Shown here: in pieces, positions 11,768 through 24,807 of the stretch | How the letters are laid out: each line of letters starts with the position of its first letter | Numbering within the stretch: position 1 is the first letter of the stretch | Program-made: the position numbers and the translations under genes | NCBI RefSeq assembly: GCF_001522545.3 | Contig: NC_031771.1 | Span: 34,421,090 to 34,485,089, forward strand | Direction of reading: 5' to 3' | Origin: Parus major | Taxonomy: Eukaryota > Chordata > Aves > Passeriformes > Paridae | Length of the DNA stretch: 64,000 nt | The notes under the pieces: model-generated | What the model was told of the DNA's origin: nothing | The model's input: only the letters and a program-made list of their open reading frames with translations | The model's database searches: none

Positions 11768-14700
11768 TTCGCTCAACATAAACAACCCACCAATGGACAG
11801 TCTTGAAAATTGTCAATGTAAGTTTATCTGCTCATGAACTACATGGAATTTGTTGCAAAAATTAACCTGTTTACAATTATATCATTAGCCAGATCACTTT
11901 CTCGCTACACAGAACACAACCACAGTTACTATCCAATCACAAAGAAACCTGAGTTGGTGCTTCATAGTTCTTTCTGAGCCACGTTCTGCAGGAAGCATAG
12001 CTAACTAATTAAATTAGCAATCAGTCCAGAATTACCAGCCCTCCACTTCAATATTGCTGCATTTTATATGTATGTAAGGAGGGGAAAAAAAGAAAAAAAA
12101 AGCTAAACCAGTGAAATTAGCTTGGCTAATAAGAACCTTATTACCTACACAGATTAAATGAAGAAGACAGTTTTATTAGAATAATCTTCACATTGGTAGT
12201 CAGGGTTCATGAGGATGAGTTTGTGAAACACTGCATCCAGGTACACAACTACTCTTACTTAATTTTGCTACACAGTAAAGCAAGATCAGCCACTAGAAGA
12301 AATTTACCTGAAGTGCTCATAAATGAACTGTTGCACAGTTACTGTAAATCCAGCATAAATCCATGCTGCTACCAAAAGGAGTACTTCCCACTACAAGCTT
12401 TCCAATGCATGTAGAGAGAGGAGAAAGAACTAGGAGAACAGGGACAGGCTTCTGGCTGGAGCACCTTTTCTGCCAAAGTACTTTCCACAACTCACATGCA
12501 ACACAACTCTTCAACAACTAGGGCTGGACCCAGGCAGGAATAGTCAATTACACCTTTGTGTCAGTTTTGTTTACAGAGCATAATTATACTAGAAAACTAA
12601 TGTATTTTAGACAACTTGAGTAAAAACACTGCAAACTCAGTAAGAAAAAATAATTGAATAAAACAATTTGTCCTTCCAAGGTACAGCTCTGTATATTATA
12701 GTGACCTTAAAGAGGATAGTAGAAACTTGTCAAACTGTTGTGATCTTCGCTGGCTACAGTCAGAGAGGTTGTGGGGTTTTCTTCTTTGTTTTCTTTCAAT
12801 CTTCTATAAGACTTTGAAGCCATTGCTGCAGCCCAGCTAAAGCACTTTCATATCAGAGTATCAGGAGGCTGGTTGCAAAACTAATTCTGATTTTATGAAA
12901 GCAGATGGGAAAATTGGTAAGCAATGGATTAGAGCAATTCTGTATGAAATTCAGTTACTTTACTTGAAACATGAATTTCAGTTACTTTAAGAATTATCAA
13001 AGTCACTAATTCCATTTTTCTTTCATTTATTAATACAGTTTTTCTTTTAAGATTGCTGCTGAGGTATCAGCGCAAGTTTTTTAAGATAAGCAATTAATTT
13101 TGCATCTTAGTAAAACTTTGCACTTTAAATTTTTCACTACTGCACTAACTCAAAGTGAAAAGGAAATTCCCATTCTGATTAAATTAATTATCTAATGAAC
13201 ACAATCTACTCTGGTTCAGAAAAAGCTTTTTTAATAGCTTTCTCATTAGGCAGTTTAAAGATAAAAAAATATGTATAGTGATGACGAAAATTTAAGTCTT
13301 TCCAAGAATACATGTTAAATAGTCTAAATTAGGGGCTTTATGACCCCTAATACACATACCAATGCTTTTGAGGAAGTAAAGAACAAAATCAAAACTAAAT
13401 ACAATTGTAATTGTTTTCACAATTGTAATAAAGTATGCAGAACAAAACCAGAAATCAGTAGGTTGGCACAAATATCAAAAAATATTTAAAATTTAAAAAT
13501 GTTATTGTCCAGAAGAACTTCAATTTTAATCAACATCTCCCTTGTTAGATAATATCTCTATTATAACAAAAAGGCTTTAAAAAAATACACTTCAATGGGA
13601 CCTCCGGCAAGATGCATAAATTTCTCAAATACAGCAGAACATGGTACTTTTCTAGTGAAGAAGAAGGAAAAAGTGTCCCTATATCACAAAACAGGAGGAA
13701 CAACCAATACAAGGATAAAAAAAAAAAAATAAAAAAAATTCTAACCCCAGGTGACTTAATCTTCTTCAGACGAGTACCAATATTTCTAAAGGGGTAACAC
13801 TTAATGTCTGCTAAAGCTCACAATATAAAATCTTTATCTGAAGGGCTTCTCTTAATTCCCTTATCTTCTCCCTCCTCCTAGAAGATGAGAACAGGGAATT
13901 AAGGGAAATTTGTGACCCAACTCCACCACCTTCCTCTAAATACCCTTTCAACTGTTCTTGCACTTTTCTATGGAGTAGGGCATCAAGAGAAAGGCTCTCC
14001 TGGATTGCCCCTGTACTCAGCACCACACTACTGTTCATCAAATGGCATTTGGAATATGCAATTTCCTACGAATAAATCCCTAATAAGGGTTTCAGGCACC
14101 ATAAACACCTCAAAAGAGCAATAGATTTTAATTTTGACCTAGAGGGAAAATATTTCCCCAGGATAGCAAAAGCCACAGGCAGACAGCGACTAAAGAGATA
14201 CCACACATTTAATAAAGGTCTAAAGATGAAAATAAAATCAATTTCTTAAGCAAGAGGGTGAGAGAAATCTGCCAATGCACTCAGTCATTCTGACTGGCAC
14301 AAATATAAGAACGAATGAAATTTTTATTTGATTGAAATACAGAATTAAATAATTAAATGACCCATTTATGGTGGGGTTTTTTTTTTAAGTTTGGTCTTCA
14401 AAAATTTAAGGACATATAACCCAGACCCTCAAATTAAATCCTATTTTTTTTCCTCAAGTGCTGAAAATAACTTCTGTGCCTATGTAACACACAAGGTTCA
14501 AATTAAAAATCTTAGAATATTAATCAATATTAACTGTAGAATAAGTCTTTACACACATTGCAAGTCAACAAAATCAAAGACATTCCACTGCCCCCCAAAC
14601 CAGCACCATCCTGGCCTGATGTAGCTCAGAATCTACTAACTGCTCACAGCATCTCCAGTATGAAAACAGACCACACTTAGCACAAGACATCCTTAAAGAG

Positions 14701-14822
14701 GTACTGAAGAGGCAGAGGCATGTCTTCTAATATCCTCAATCCAATAACTGTGCATGTGAGGTGAGTAGGAGGGGAGGGAAGTGCAGAAACTGATTAAGTC
14801 CAAATATTCTCCTTAAACAGAA

Positions 14823-14834
14823 CAGCACGTGCTG
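14823..14834. promoter_or_regulatory. Palindromic E-box CAGCACGTGCTG
   Basis: A 12-bp perfect palindrome centred on CACGTG in VEGFC intron 1. CACGTG-type sites bind bHLH factors; function here is unknown. Confidence 0.4.
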
Positions 14835-16847
14835 CTGACATGACAAAGGGCACTTTGCCTAGGCAAACCATTGCTTTGTCCCAGTGGGGTATTTCCTATA
14901 TTCTTATGCTTAAGGCTAGGCTTGACATTTATCTAAAAATTTGCAAGCATGGGCAGGTTTTAAAATTTGCTTGGTCATATGCACCTAATTAGTGCACATA
15001 ACCAAGCCCTCACAAATCTTGTCTGACAGTAACATCTTGCTGTTAGCAGGCATAAACAGCCTTTGCAAGACTGCTGACATATCTCACATATCACACTGAG
15101 ACCACATCTCATTTTTAATGAAAAATCATTAAGGACATTAAATATACAGCTTATGGTTTATAACTCAAAAGATAGCTAGTTCCATTAAATCTCTTACTGT
15201 GCACATGTGGCAGGCAGAAAAACACATTAAAAGCATAATGAACACAAAAGTTTAAATAATCATACATCATCTTGAAACAGGCCCCTAAGAACAGCTTTTA
15301 TGTGAATTTTGAGGAAGTAGTAATAACTATGAAATGCCTTCCCCCATCCTGTTCTTCAGTATAAATATGGGTAGTTCTTTAAAGGAGGCATTTTAATCAT
15401 ACTCATGTCTGACATGTTACAAAATACTGGCATATCAAGACACACTTTTTAAAACAAATACACAAGTGGAATTACTAGGAAAGAGAACAAAACATCATTG
15501 TGTCCCTACACACATATGTTGTGTACCACATATGGAATCCTGTGTGCACTTCTCCCCTCTCCTTGCTCTGCAGTTTTAAAGAGATTTAAGAAGGTATGAA
15601 TTCAGGTGATCAAAGGTAAAGAACAGTTTTATTTCAAAAAGCAGGTCACATAGGTAAAAGATCTTTAGTCTGAAAAAGAACAGTGAAGAGGGGGACTCAA
15701 TAAAACCAAAAGTGGTATGGACAGAATTGCTCCCTGCCTTGTCCAGAGGAGGGACTCTGGAAGTTTCATATTCAATAAGCAGGTGTCAGAACCAATCTTT
15801 TCATTGTCTTGAGCCTTTGTTTGGGTTTTTTTTGAATTTACTATTATGTATAGTAAACAGAACATCCACTTAAAGGCATACTTGTTGATACAGAAAAGTG
15901 TTGATGTGAAAAGCTTCTGTGGGCCCAACGAGCACCTGGAGAAAAGTCAACTGAAAGCTATTAAAGAAAACGAAATAACACACACACACCCCATCATTTA
16001 AGGCAAGGAAGTCCACAAGCTGCTGCCAACAGCCTGTCAGCATGTAGTGACACTTTTCCATTTCTCTGCTCAGAAGGAGGTTGTCAAGCAGATCCTGTAA
16101 TTTGGCAGGGCCTTGGATGGTAAGGGCATAAATAAAAAGAAAAGAAGGCCAGCCAAAAAGTACTAAGAGGTACTGGAAGACCAGAAGAGTGCTTGTAGCC
16201 AGGTGCATGTTGCCATGGCTGCCCTTTCACAAACATGATGAGTTTGGGGATTCTACAAATGCCTGCTGCTGAGTTTTCTAACAAAAGTCCCCAGCTGGCC
16301 AAGGAGTGAGCAGCAGGTACATGCTGACACACCAGGTATTTATCCTGAGTGTGGTCTGTGGGATGCAAGGGTGAAGGAACAACCCTTGGAATAGAAATCT
16401 CCCAAAACATTTCCATGAGGTGGTTTGAGGACAAATCAGCTGGATGCTGTGCAACCAGCTCCCTACAGGTGAATCAGTCAGGGCAGCTCACATGATCGAG
16501 GATTAAAAAAAAGGAACGTTTTGGGGCAGGACTCATTGAGTGCTGTCTTCTTACAGGACTAGACATGGCTGTGGCTAAAGGGCAGCCTTCACCTGGAAGC
16601 AGCTGGGGAGAAGGGTGTGTCAGGGGGAAGATGGGACAGATCATTTCTCATGATGCACTCTGTGTGAGGTTTCCATCATCACTCCGCAATCATCCTCTGC
16701 TACATCAGTGGGGCACAGGGTTTAAGTTCAGTGTCTGTGCAGCACGGGCTCTCCAACAAGGTTGTTGAGAATGGCATATAGGGCTAATCAGGCATTTTGT
16801 CTGACCAGCTAGACATATTCTTCTACTCTTGTATGACTTCAATACTC

Positions 16848-16864
16848 TATATATATATATATAT
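16848..16864. repeat. TA dinucleotide microsatellite
   Basis: About eight and a half uninterrupted TA units. Confidence 0.9.
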
Positions 16865-18995
16865 GGAATAAACCAACTAATCATGGAGTAAAGCAGCAAC
16901 TTACAGGCTCAAAGTGAAAACAGAGATCATTCATCTGTCATATGAGATGAGGATTTGAAAATTTCATTAATTTTCTGAAACTGCTAGCTAAGATATTCAA
17001 AGAGTTTCATTACTACAAAGAGTCTTTTTATGCTGTTAATCCAGATTAGTAGTGACTGTTCAATTTAGAGTTTGCCTAAATCTTTAGTTCTACCTGATGC
17101 AATAGAACAGCCTAATTCTTCCTTCCTTTGAAGCATGGCCCTGCCCTCTGAAAATTCTTCTCTGCTCCTTCCCCTACTTCCTGTTCCAAATTCATGGTTC
17201 ATTGTGCTTTTACTGCTTTACAGCCCATCCACATACATTTCAAAAAGGAAAGTACTTCAGAGCTCCTCTACAGATTTTTACTCCTTTATTTGTTTTTAGT
17301 GATTTGATCACCTGCCACAAGGACAAAAAAAAAATAAAAATATTAATCTTAAAAATCTTCATAATTTTCATAACTGATAATCAGAGAGAAATCAGCAGCT
17401 CTTCTTGGATAAAAAACATTTTATCACAAAAGACTTTACAACTTTTAGTTGTACAGGCTGCCTATCATCTGACTTGAGCACCACAATCTTGGAGAGAGCC
17501 ATAATTGTAGGCAGCCCTTTATCAACCAATTTGCCACTCTAAGGTGGTCTGATCTCAGTCTGAGTCCAGCTGTTAATTTAAACTGCCTCCCTCGGCACAC
17601 AAACATTGAACCCCTCTCAGGGGACATTCTCATGTGCCCAGTACTATTAACATGGCATTCCCGGCAGCTGAAACAAATTGCACTGAGGTAGCCAGGAGCT
17701 GCTCACCTGCTGGGCTCTGCTGAGCCACAAAAAACAGCCCAGACCACTCCAAAGCAAGTGTTCAAAAAAGTTCTCATCTCTCAGAGTGTGCCTGGGAACA
17801 CAAGGCAGAAGGCACAAACTCAGCATCACTGACACTCCAGCAAGCAAGGAAACCCTTGGAGAATTGGATTTTGAGCCTCCTGCTTCTGTTGGCTGGCAGT
17901 TTAGACAAAGCTAAACTTTACAAAGGACACATGCCAATACCCACCGTATTGGGCCTCACGTCAGTGGGACTTTTAGCAGCTATTAATGTTCTCCTGAAAG
18001 CCGTGCCCTGTGGGTTGCACAACAAGATTTTGGTATTTTTAAATAAACCAACATTTTGCCCTTCTCTAACCACCCAGAACAACATCCAACTGGAAAGTCA
18101 AAGTAATTGTCCTTTCTGGAAAAAAAAATATTCTCTGTATTTACTAAATCTACTGTGCAGGCCTGCTTATTAACAAGATCATCTCATTTCCTCCAAATCA
18201 CAAATATTTCAGTACTAATGAATTAAAGAAGGTAAAACTAAAAACATCCTTGTGGCAGAGATACTGAATGCTTAACACGAATATTTAAACATTTATAAGT
18301 CAAATGAAACAAAGTAAATTGTTGTATTTGTGCTGCAGCAGCGCTCTGCCCATTATGCAAGATGTGCTGGAGAGAGGGTGGGGTGAAGAGGAAGTCCCCA
18401 GGCTCTGTTTTAATTTGGAAACATCTGTCCCTAGGGAAGGGACCAACTCAATAAGGCATCATCTCACAAGTTTATTTTATATTTTCCTTTCACAGTTAGC
18501 TGCACTGCTGATCTAACCATAAGTAGCAATTCTATAAAAATAATACTAATATCTCCACCAAGACTCTTGATATTATTACTTTTACAGGCCAATTATGTTT
18601 CTGTCAAGTGCATCTGTGGGTAGTTAAAAATATGTAGACCTGGAATGATTTAAGTTCATTATTTCTAAGAAGAAATAGGGGTGGTATATTCTAAGTAATA
18701 GTGAGTGTGCGATTAAGCAGAGATTCTCTCCTTAGCAGCACACCAAATAAAGAATTATCCTTTTAGGAGTACAAAACACAAGCATTGTCCTTGACTTCCA
18801 GTGAAACTTATTATAGTATCACCATAGCCTCCAACTCACAGCAGTCACAAAGCTGACACATAGTGTGCAACACTTCGCAGTTGTTAGTCAAGAAGAACAA
18901 CAGGTCAAGACTGGTAAATTCACAAGGCTCCAAAGGCAACATTTTAAAAGAAAATAGATTACTTAAAAAATTAATTTAAAAAAATAAATTAATTA

Positions 18996-19075
18996 AAAAC
19001 CCACAAAATCAAACAACAACAACAACAAAAAATTACCAAAAAAACCCACCAAAACCCTTTCAGAATTACTTCCAA
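18996..19075 (+). repeat. A/C-rich low-complexity tract with CAA units
   Basis: The plus strand is almost only A and C, with five CAA units (about 19012-19027). It resembles the longer tract at 55313-55530. Confidence 0.75.
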
Positions 19076-19457
19076 CACCTGAGGCAAGAAATGCTCTCCT
19101 TTTTTTTTTTTTTTCTTAGGGAACAAAGAAAACCAAAGAGACTTTTCCTTACGCAGATTGGAAAGTTTACAGCTTTAACTTTCTCTCTCTCCCTCTGAAA
19201 AAAATACACCCATGAAACAAACTAACTAGCCCTCCAAACATTTCATTGTCTACACAAACATGAGTAAGTCGAGCAGATAAGGTGTAAAGCCTCACTTGGC
19301 CAGTTTTTCTCTTGGCTCTAAATACTGTAACTGATGCCACAAGTACATTCTAGACAGCTGGAGCAGTTCACCACAAATACATTTGGCCAGCTGAATTTGG
19401 CAGTTGAAGTAAGTTGAAGGACAACAACAGTAGTTTTGCTTCTTTTAAACAATCTCA

Positions 19458-19990
19458 AATAGAATATAATATTTCAGTTGGAAGACACCTACACCAATCA
19501 TCTAGGCCAGCTGCCTGACCACTTCAGGGCTGACCAAAAGATAGAGCATGTTGTTACAGGCATTGTCCAAATGCCCCCAAAACACTGACAGGCTCAGGGC
19601 ATCAACTACTTCTCTGAGAAGACTGTTCCAGTGTTTAAACACCCTCTCAGTAAAAAATGCTTCCTAATGTCCAGTTTAGACTTCCACTGGTGCAATTTTA
19701 ACCACTCCCATGCATCCAACCACTGCACCTGAGGGAGAAGAGATCAGCACCTCTCTCTCAACTTCCTCTCCCCAGAAAGCTGAGAGAGCAGTGAAGTCAC
19801 CCCTCAGACTCCTCTCCAAGCTAGAGAGTCCTCAGCTGCTCTCCCCATCCCTTCCAGCTCCATCACCAGCTCTATTGCCCTCTGGCTGCATCCAAGGGGA
19901 TGCATTCATTCTGGGGCTCAGAACTGCACACAGAACTCAGGTGAGGCCACAACAATGCTAAATACAGCATGAGAGTGGGGCATCTACTGT
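19458..19990 (-). mobile_element. CR1 LINE 3'-end fragment
   Basis: The plus strand carries the antisense of a CR1 3' region. Diagnostic stretches are TTGGAAGACACCT (near 19478), GGGCTGACCAAAAG (near 19528), GGCATTGTCCAAATGCC (near 19559), TGTTCCAGTGTTTAAACACC (near 19624), AATGCTTCCTAATGTCCAG (near 19657), GGGAGAAGAGATCAGCACCT (near 19732) and CTCAGAACTGCACACAGAAC (near 19918). The degraded 3' tail (an ATTCT-type repeat) is at the left edge, so the element points leftward, the same direction as VEGFC. It is 5'-truncated, as usual for CR1, with no coding capacity left. Confidence 0.88.
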
Positions 19991-22900
19991 TTCTAAAAAT
20001 CTTAGAAATGTTAGAAGTTTCCACACATGCTTGTGTTGGGGGAGTTATTACAGGTCATCTTTGGGGAAAAATATCAGTAAATAGCCAATTGTTGCATCTG
20101 TTCTCAGAAGCTAACCCTCCTGCTTAATTCCTCTCTTCTTTCTTTCTCAACAGAACACAACTATTGAGTAAGGAAAATCAAAGTATTTAACCATAAAATG
20201 GTGTAAAGGACTTTGTTCTTCATGATTCCCTAAATTACTTATTTCTCAGTGCTGCCACAAGAAGGTAGGAGAAGTAACACAGGTGATGGCACACTTCACA
20301 GCAACAGAAATACACATGTCATTTGCTTCCCAACAAATGTTATCTTCTGGCATCTCCTTCCAAAAACTCTCATATTATTCACCAGAATTTTCCCTTGTCC
20401 AGTATAAAAAATCCTGCTCAGTTCAGTAAGGAACAAGTTATAAAATGCCTTTAACAGTCTTTAAGCTGTGTTCTCAAGGTCAATGTATCAGAACTGAGTA
20501 GGTAAAGTCATTATGTTAACAGTATGAAGTAATACAGGGTTTAGGGTGACAGCAGTGTCAGGTAACTAATGTCATTAACTTCCCCAAGGAATCATTTTTT
20601 ATTGAAGTTAACTATAATCAAGACCCCAAAAGTTGGCTGCAGGTGATATATGGCCTTAGTAACTAAATGAAGAATAACATACTCATCTACACTCAGTAAA
20701 GACTAGAATATAAAGACTCAAAATACACCAAGTGCTATTATTTTTTTCCTTCTCCTAATCAGAAGTTTTCCACCATGTTTTCTCCTCCTCCCCCAAACAC
20801 CATTTCTCTTGGTTACTTTGCTAAAAAGGAACTTCTTACTAGAATATCTATTCCTTCCACTGGCAACTAAATACTTACAAGGAGTTATAGGTATCTTAGA
20901 CAAGTCAGGAAATGTCAAAAGAAAAAACCCAACAAACTGCTACTGAGCTAAAAGGATTAAATTATGATGATTACAATGGAAGAATAGAAGAATAAATGAT
21001 TTACAGTGTAGCTATTTCCTAACTAAAATCTGAAATCTTCGAAGAGGGAGAGCAACAATTATTGTCACCAAAAGAACTTCTGGAGACAGCTAAACACAAA
21101 ACAAGACAAACAAGTTGAAAAATTCAACAAACAATTGTCCACGCTCCTGTAAGTTATCAATGTTTTAAATTAAAATGCTGGTGCAATTTATGCGGCCATT
21201 AGTGTCTTTGAAGTAGATACATGTTTACATGGAGGGGAATTTGGTATTAAATTATCACTCTAAACAGAACTAAGGTGAAGTTTAAAAGGTAATAAACATT
21301 TATAATAGATTACAAAAACAATCATACCTATCCTACTCACTAAGCAAAGTTCAGTACTTTACCAAACAAAACTCCTAAGATGCAACTTAGTCTTTGAAAG
21401 AGCTTGCAGCTTTCTTGGGACAATCTTGCTCAGAATTTCTTATAACTCCTTCTACAAACAGTTGTAACATTTATTTTTTTTTTTACATTAAACAGGATAT
21501 TACATTTGATAGGAAACCAGCGTGACTTTAGTTGGATTCCCTTTTTCCAGGAAATTTTTTTAGTGAATCACTGACCACATCCAAAAAAGAGAAGCTGAAC
21601 ACAAGGTTCTCAACAGACTTTCTATCCTGGATACAGGGTATGAATGAGAGAATATTATTACCATCAGCCTCAGCTACAACAGTCTGAAGTCAAAGTCCTG
21701 GTTTGTTTTTACTAAAATAAGTCAATACAAACCCTTGAAAAACAGGCAAGACTTTGAATACACACAACCTAAGTGAGCATAAAAATAATACTTTTGATGA
21801 GATTTATGCCTCCTGTATGCCTCTAACACTGCAGTTAAAATGACCTCCACAGTTTTTTATAACCTTCATAAATGCATGGGATTGCTGCTGACAAACAGCT
21901 GAAGTCCCTCCCAGGCACACCAGAATGCCTACACTAGACACCCAGGAATGCACTCCAAGAACTAAAAAGTGCAGTGAGCTCTTTGAGTTTAATCCTGTGC
22001 TTTACTCGCACAAAAGGCTAGACCAAAGTTTAATATCTATGTTTGCAGAAACATTGCTTAGTCTTTAAAATAATTACCACTGCCAATGTTCATCCTGTTG
22101 CATCTGCTACAAATAATGTTTCTAAAAAAGACCAGCATCTTTTTGTGTTCACGTGTCTGAAAAGAGAGTGGTTACACACATACACACAAGAAAATCTGCA
22201 TCAGACTAAACAGCAGCAGCAGGAAAAAATAACTTTCTCCCTACATGCTCAATTGAGCACTGCTCAAGTACAGGGAGCAAGGTGTGCACTGGTTTTCAGA
22301 ACAGACAAGGCAGCCCCATCTCTCACCTGTGCATGGGACACAGAGTAAGGCACTTGATAAACTCACTGGTGACCATAAAACTGATGGGTTTGAGATTATG
22401 CCATGAAGGTACAGTGACAGCAGGAAACCTGGGAAACTGACATTCTGCATTTCCTCACACTCCCACTAACTAACAGTATAGAACTCTCTTAGCCATCACT
22501 GAGCAGCACTGCATCATTAGGTCAGATTCCAAATAATTTTATAATAATAAAATTAAAAAGATGTATCTCAGGTAGCATCCAAGAAAAATGCAGCTCAAGT
22601 AAGCACATGTATTTACATTGCATATAACCCAAATCACACAATCTCAGCACAAACCGTCCTGTACTTTATTGCTGTCTGTGTAAAAAGGCCCCAGCAAATT
22701 TTTTAGGGATGCACTTTAGAACAGACAAATACATTTTCATTTGCTGTTCCCATTCCAATACAAAACTAAGAATCTTTGCACATAGTTTTAAACCTTTTTG
22801 AACTACATGGGACAATTGACCAATACTGCTTTTGCATAGCCACATAATTCTAAAGACTTTGCAACAAAACGATGGTGCAGCTATGGCAAATCCCACCAGC

Positions 22901-23264
22901 TGTGTAGTTTCATTCCAGGTATTGTTACCATAATATTCCTGCTATTGTTATCTCATTGCCATTAATGAAGTCTAGATACATGCTACTGCCACATCTTCAT
23001 TTCAATAACTTTAAGTTTAATTCCCGCATAGAATGCCCACGTAGTTCCTTCAGTTCATTTTTAAACTTTCTGCAAACAAACAATAAGAAGTTGTTTATTT
23101 ATTTTAAATAATACTCTCCCAGGTATACAGCGTATACTCACCCAACATCCCCTATTCAAAATTACCTAAAGAACAAAAGCCAGAGACCAAACATAAGAAT
23201 TATTAAAACAGTCAAAGACAGTACAATCAGCTAAAGTTTCAAGCCACCGGTGTGGTAAAACAGC
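19991..23264 (-). other. VEGFC: VEGFC intron 1, unique sequence
   Basis: AT-rich intronic DNA without recognisable repeats or exons apart from short homopolymer runs. Open frames here (for example 22043-22348) show no family resemblance. Confidence 0.7.
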
Positions 23265-23570
23265 TCACCCTCCCCTTGCTGCAGCTGCTCCGAGCATCCC
23301 TGCGGGGCGGCGGGTCCCTGCCAAAGGGCGTGAAATGTGTGCCAGGAGGGCTGATTCCCCGGGCCCTCCTTGAGCAGAGAGGCATGTGAAGCACCAGCCT
23401 GCCTTCCGCAACAAGGCACCCCGTCGGAGAGAGGGGGCCGGGGCTGCGCTCCTGCCCCGCCGGCAGGGCCGGGGTGTGGCTGCCAGGGGGTCAGCTCGTC
23501 GGGACAGCCCCCTGCGCTGCAGGAAATCCGCAAGAGGTGATTTACGGGCAGGGCTCATTCCCATCCCACT
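23265..23570. promoter_or_regulatory. Small CpG-rich patch in VEGFC intron 1
   Basis: About 300 bases of GC- and CpG-rich DNA stand isolated in AT-rich intron, about 2.6 kb inside the intron from exon 1. It includes a GC box (GGGGCGG near 23303) and several overlapping open frames on both strands typical of GC-rich noncoding DNA. It could be an intronic enhancer, an alternative promoter or a small CpG island; sequence alone cannot choose between these. Confidence 0.55.
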
Positions 23571-23660
23571 GAGCTGACAGTTCAGCTGAAATGTATTAAT
23601 CTGGGCCCTGAAAGCCTGTTAAATAACGAACTTTAGCCTTAGGCTAAAAAAAAAAGAGTA

Positions 23661-23687
23661 GGGGTGGGGGGGTAGGGGTGGAGAGGG
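23661..23687 (+). other. G-quadruplex-type G-run
   Basis: The plus strand has G-runs of 4, 7, 4 and 3 separated by T, TA and a six-base spacer, which satisfies the usual four-run rule with short loops. It lies about 90 bases from the intronic CpG-rich patch. Confidence 0.65.
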
Positions 23688-24775
23688 ATGAGGCAGTGTT
23701 GCACAAGCTTATCAGTGCCCACTTGCTGCAGAACGTGCCCTTGCAAGAGCTGTGTATGAAGAACTACTACTATTTATATCTGTAACACTTCCAAGTCACT
23801 GCAAATCTCTAGACAAGTTTAATACGTGACAATTACTTGCTTAAAAACACAATACCCCTATTTTCTGGACAGCTTTTCCTCCTATGCTGGAGGAGCCTCA
23901 ACTTCATTCACACTTTTTAAAGTGTTTTCTAAAGCTCTTAAAATAGGAGTGGAGAGAAATAAATACATTGTATTAAGAGCTGACCCAAAGGCCTGCATGA
24001 CTTGCGCTTAGGCATCAGTTTAACATGCAGCAGCATGGCATCTTGATGGGAAGTAAAAACATAACATCTATGAACTTCTTTGAAGTTAACAAAGTTCAAG
24101 CAGATGACTTTATACTGACAATACAATCATATTTTCCTTGAAACAATTACTTGCAGTTTACTTATTTAATCCTTTCATAATTACTTAAGATACTCATCTC
24201 AACATTCACAGAAACAAATATGTGCAGTACTCACTCAAACAGTTCCAACAAAAGCAACAAACTCACAGCTAAAGACTTCCAACATGACTAAGTCTGCTTG
24301 GATCCAGAGTCTTTCTCCACTTACTACTCAGCAGTAGTCAGGCACAAAAACGTTTTCCTATGAACGTAATTGCTTAACACATGCTATCCCACTGCCTGGT
24401 CTCTTGACCTTTCCTTCCTTTACTTTGCTGACAGTTCCTCTTTTTCCAGGGAGCACTTGCACTTATACACAATGTGCTACAGTGGCAACTCCCAAAGACT
24501 TCGAGGTTTCTTCGAGAAACAGAGTAACTTTCCACACCATATGTATGGGAATGCAAAGCATAGCTGAGGAGGGTACCTTCCCTATCAACTGTTCTACCTC
24601 AGCAGTCTAAGTACACAAAATATGTGCTGTGCTCCAGTTTGGATTCTTTCTACTTTTCCAGCATAAGGTATTCTGAGGCTTTACAACTCAAACACCAGTT
24701 TTACCCAGTAAATAACTGACTTACAGTCATGGGTTGGAAGGAGTTGAGGTATTTTTACCCTTCACTAAGTTTTGA

Positions 24776-24807
24776 CTTTCTTTTTTTTTCTTTTTTCTTT
24801 TTTTTTT
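24776..24807 (+). repeat. 32-base pyrimidine tract
   Basis: Only C and T, mostly T runs broken by single C. In VEGFC intron 1 the transcript is A-rich here, so it is not a splice-acceptor tract for VEGFC. Confidence 0.85.

Larger units (their letters stand above)
8554..19457 (-). other. VEGFC: VEGFC intron 1, middle part
   Basis: AT-rich intronic DNA. Contents I can support are a perfect 27-base hairpin (11099-11125), an 18-base palindrome (11750-11767), a palindromic E-box (14823-14834), a TA microsatellite (16848-16864) and A/C-rich low-complexity DNA (18996-19075). A moderately GC-rich stretch at about 16200-16780 and another at about 17470-17860 look unique and could be conserved noncoding sequence, but nothing in them identifies a gene. 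Confidence 0.75.

Noticed and set aside
16200..16780. Overlapping minus-strand frames and a GC-richer block as a possible gene
   Set aside because: Frames are short, shifted against each other and unlike any family; I describe it only as possible conserved noncoding DNA.
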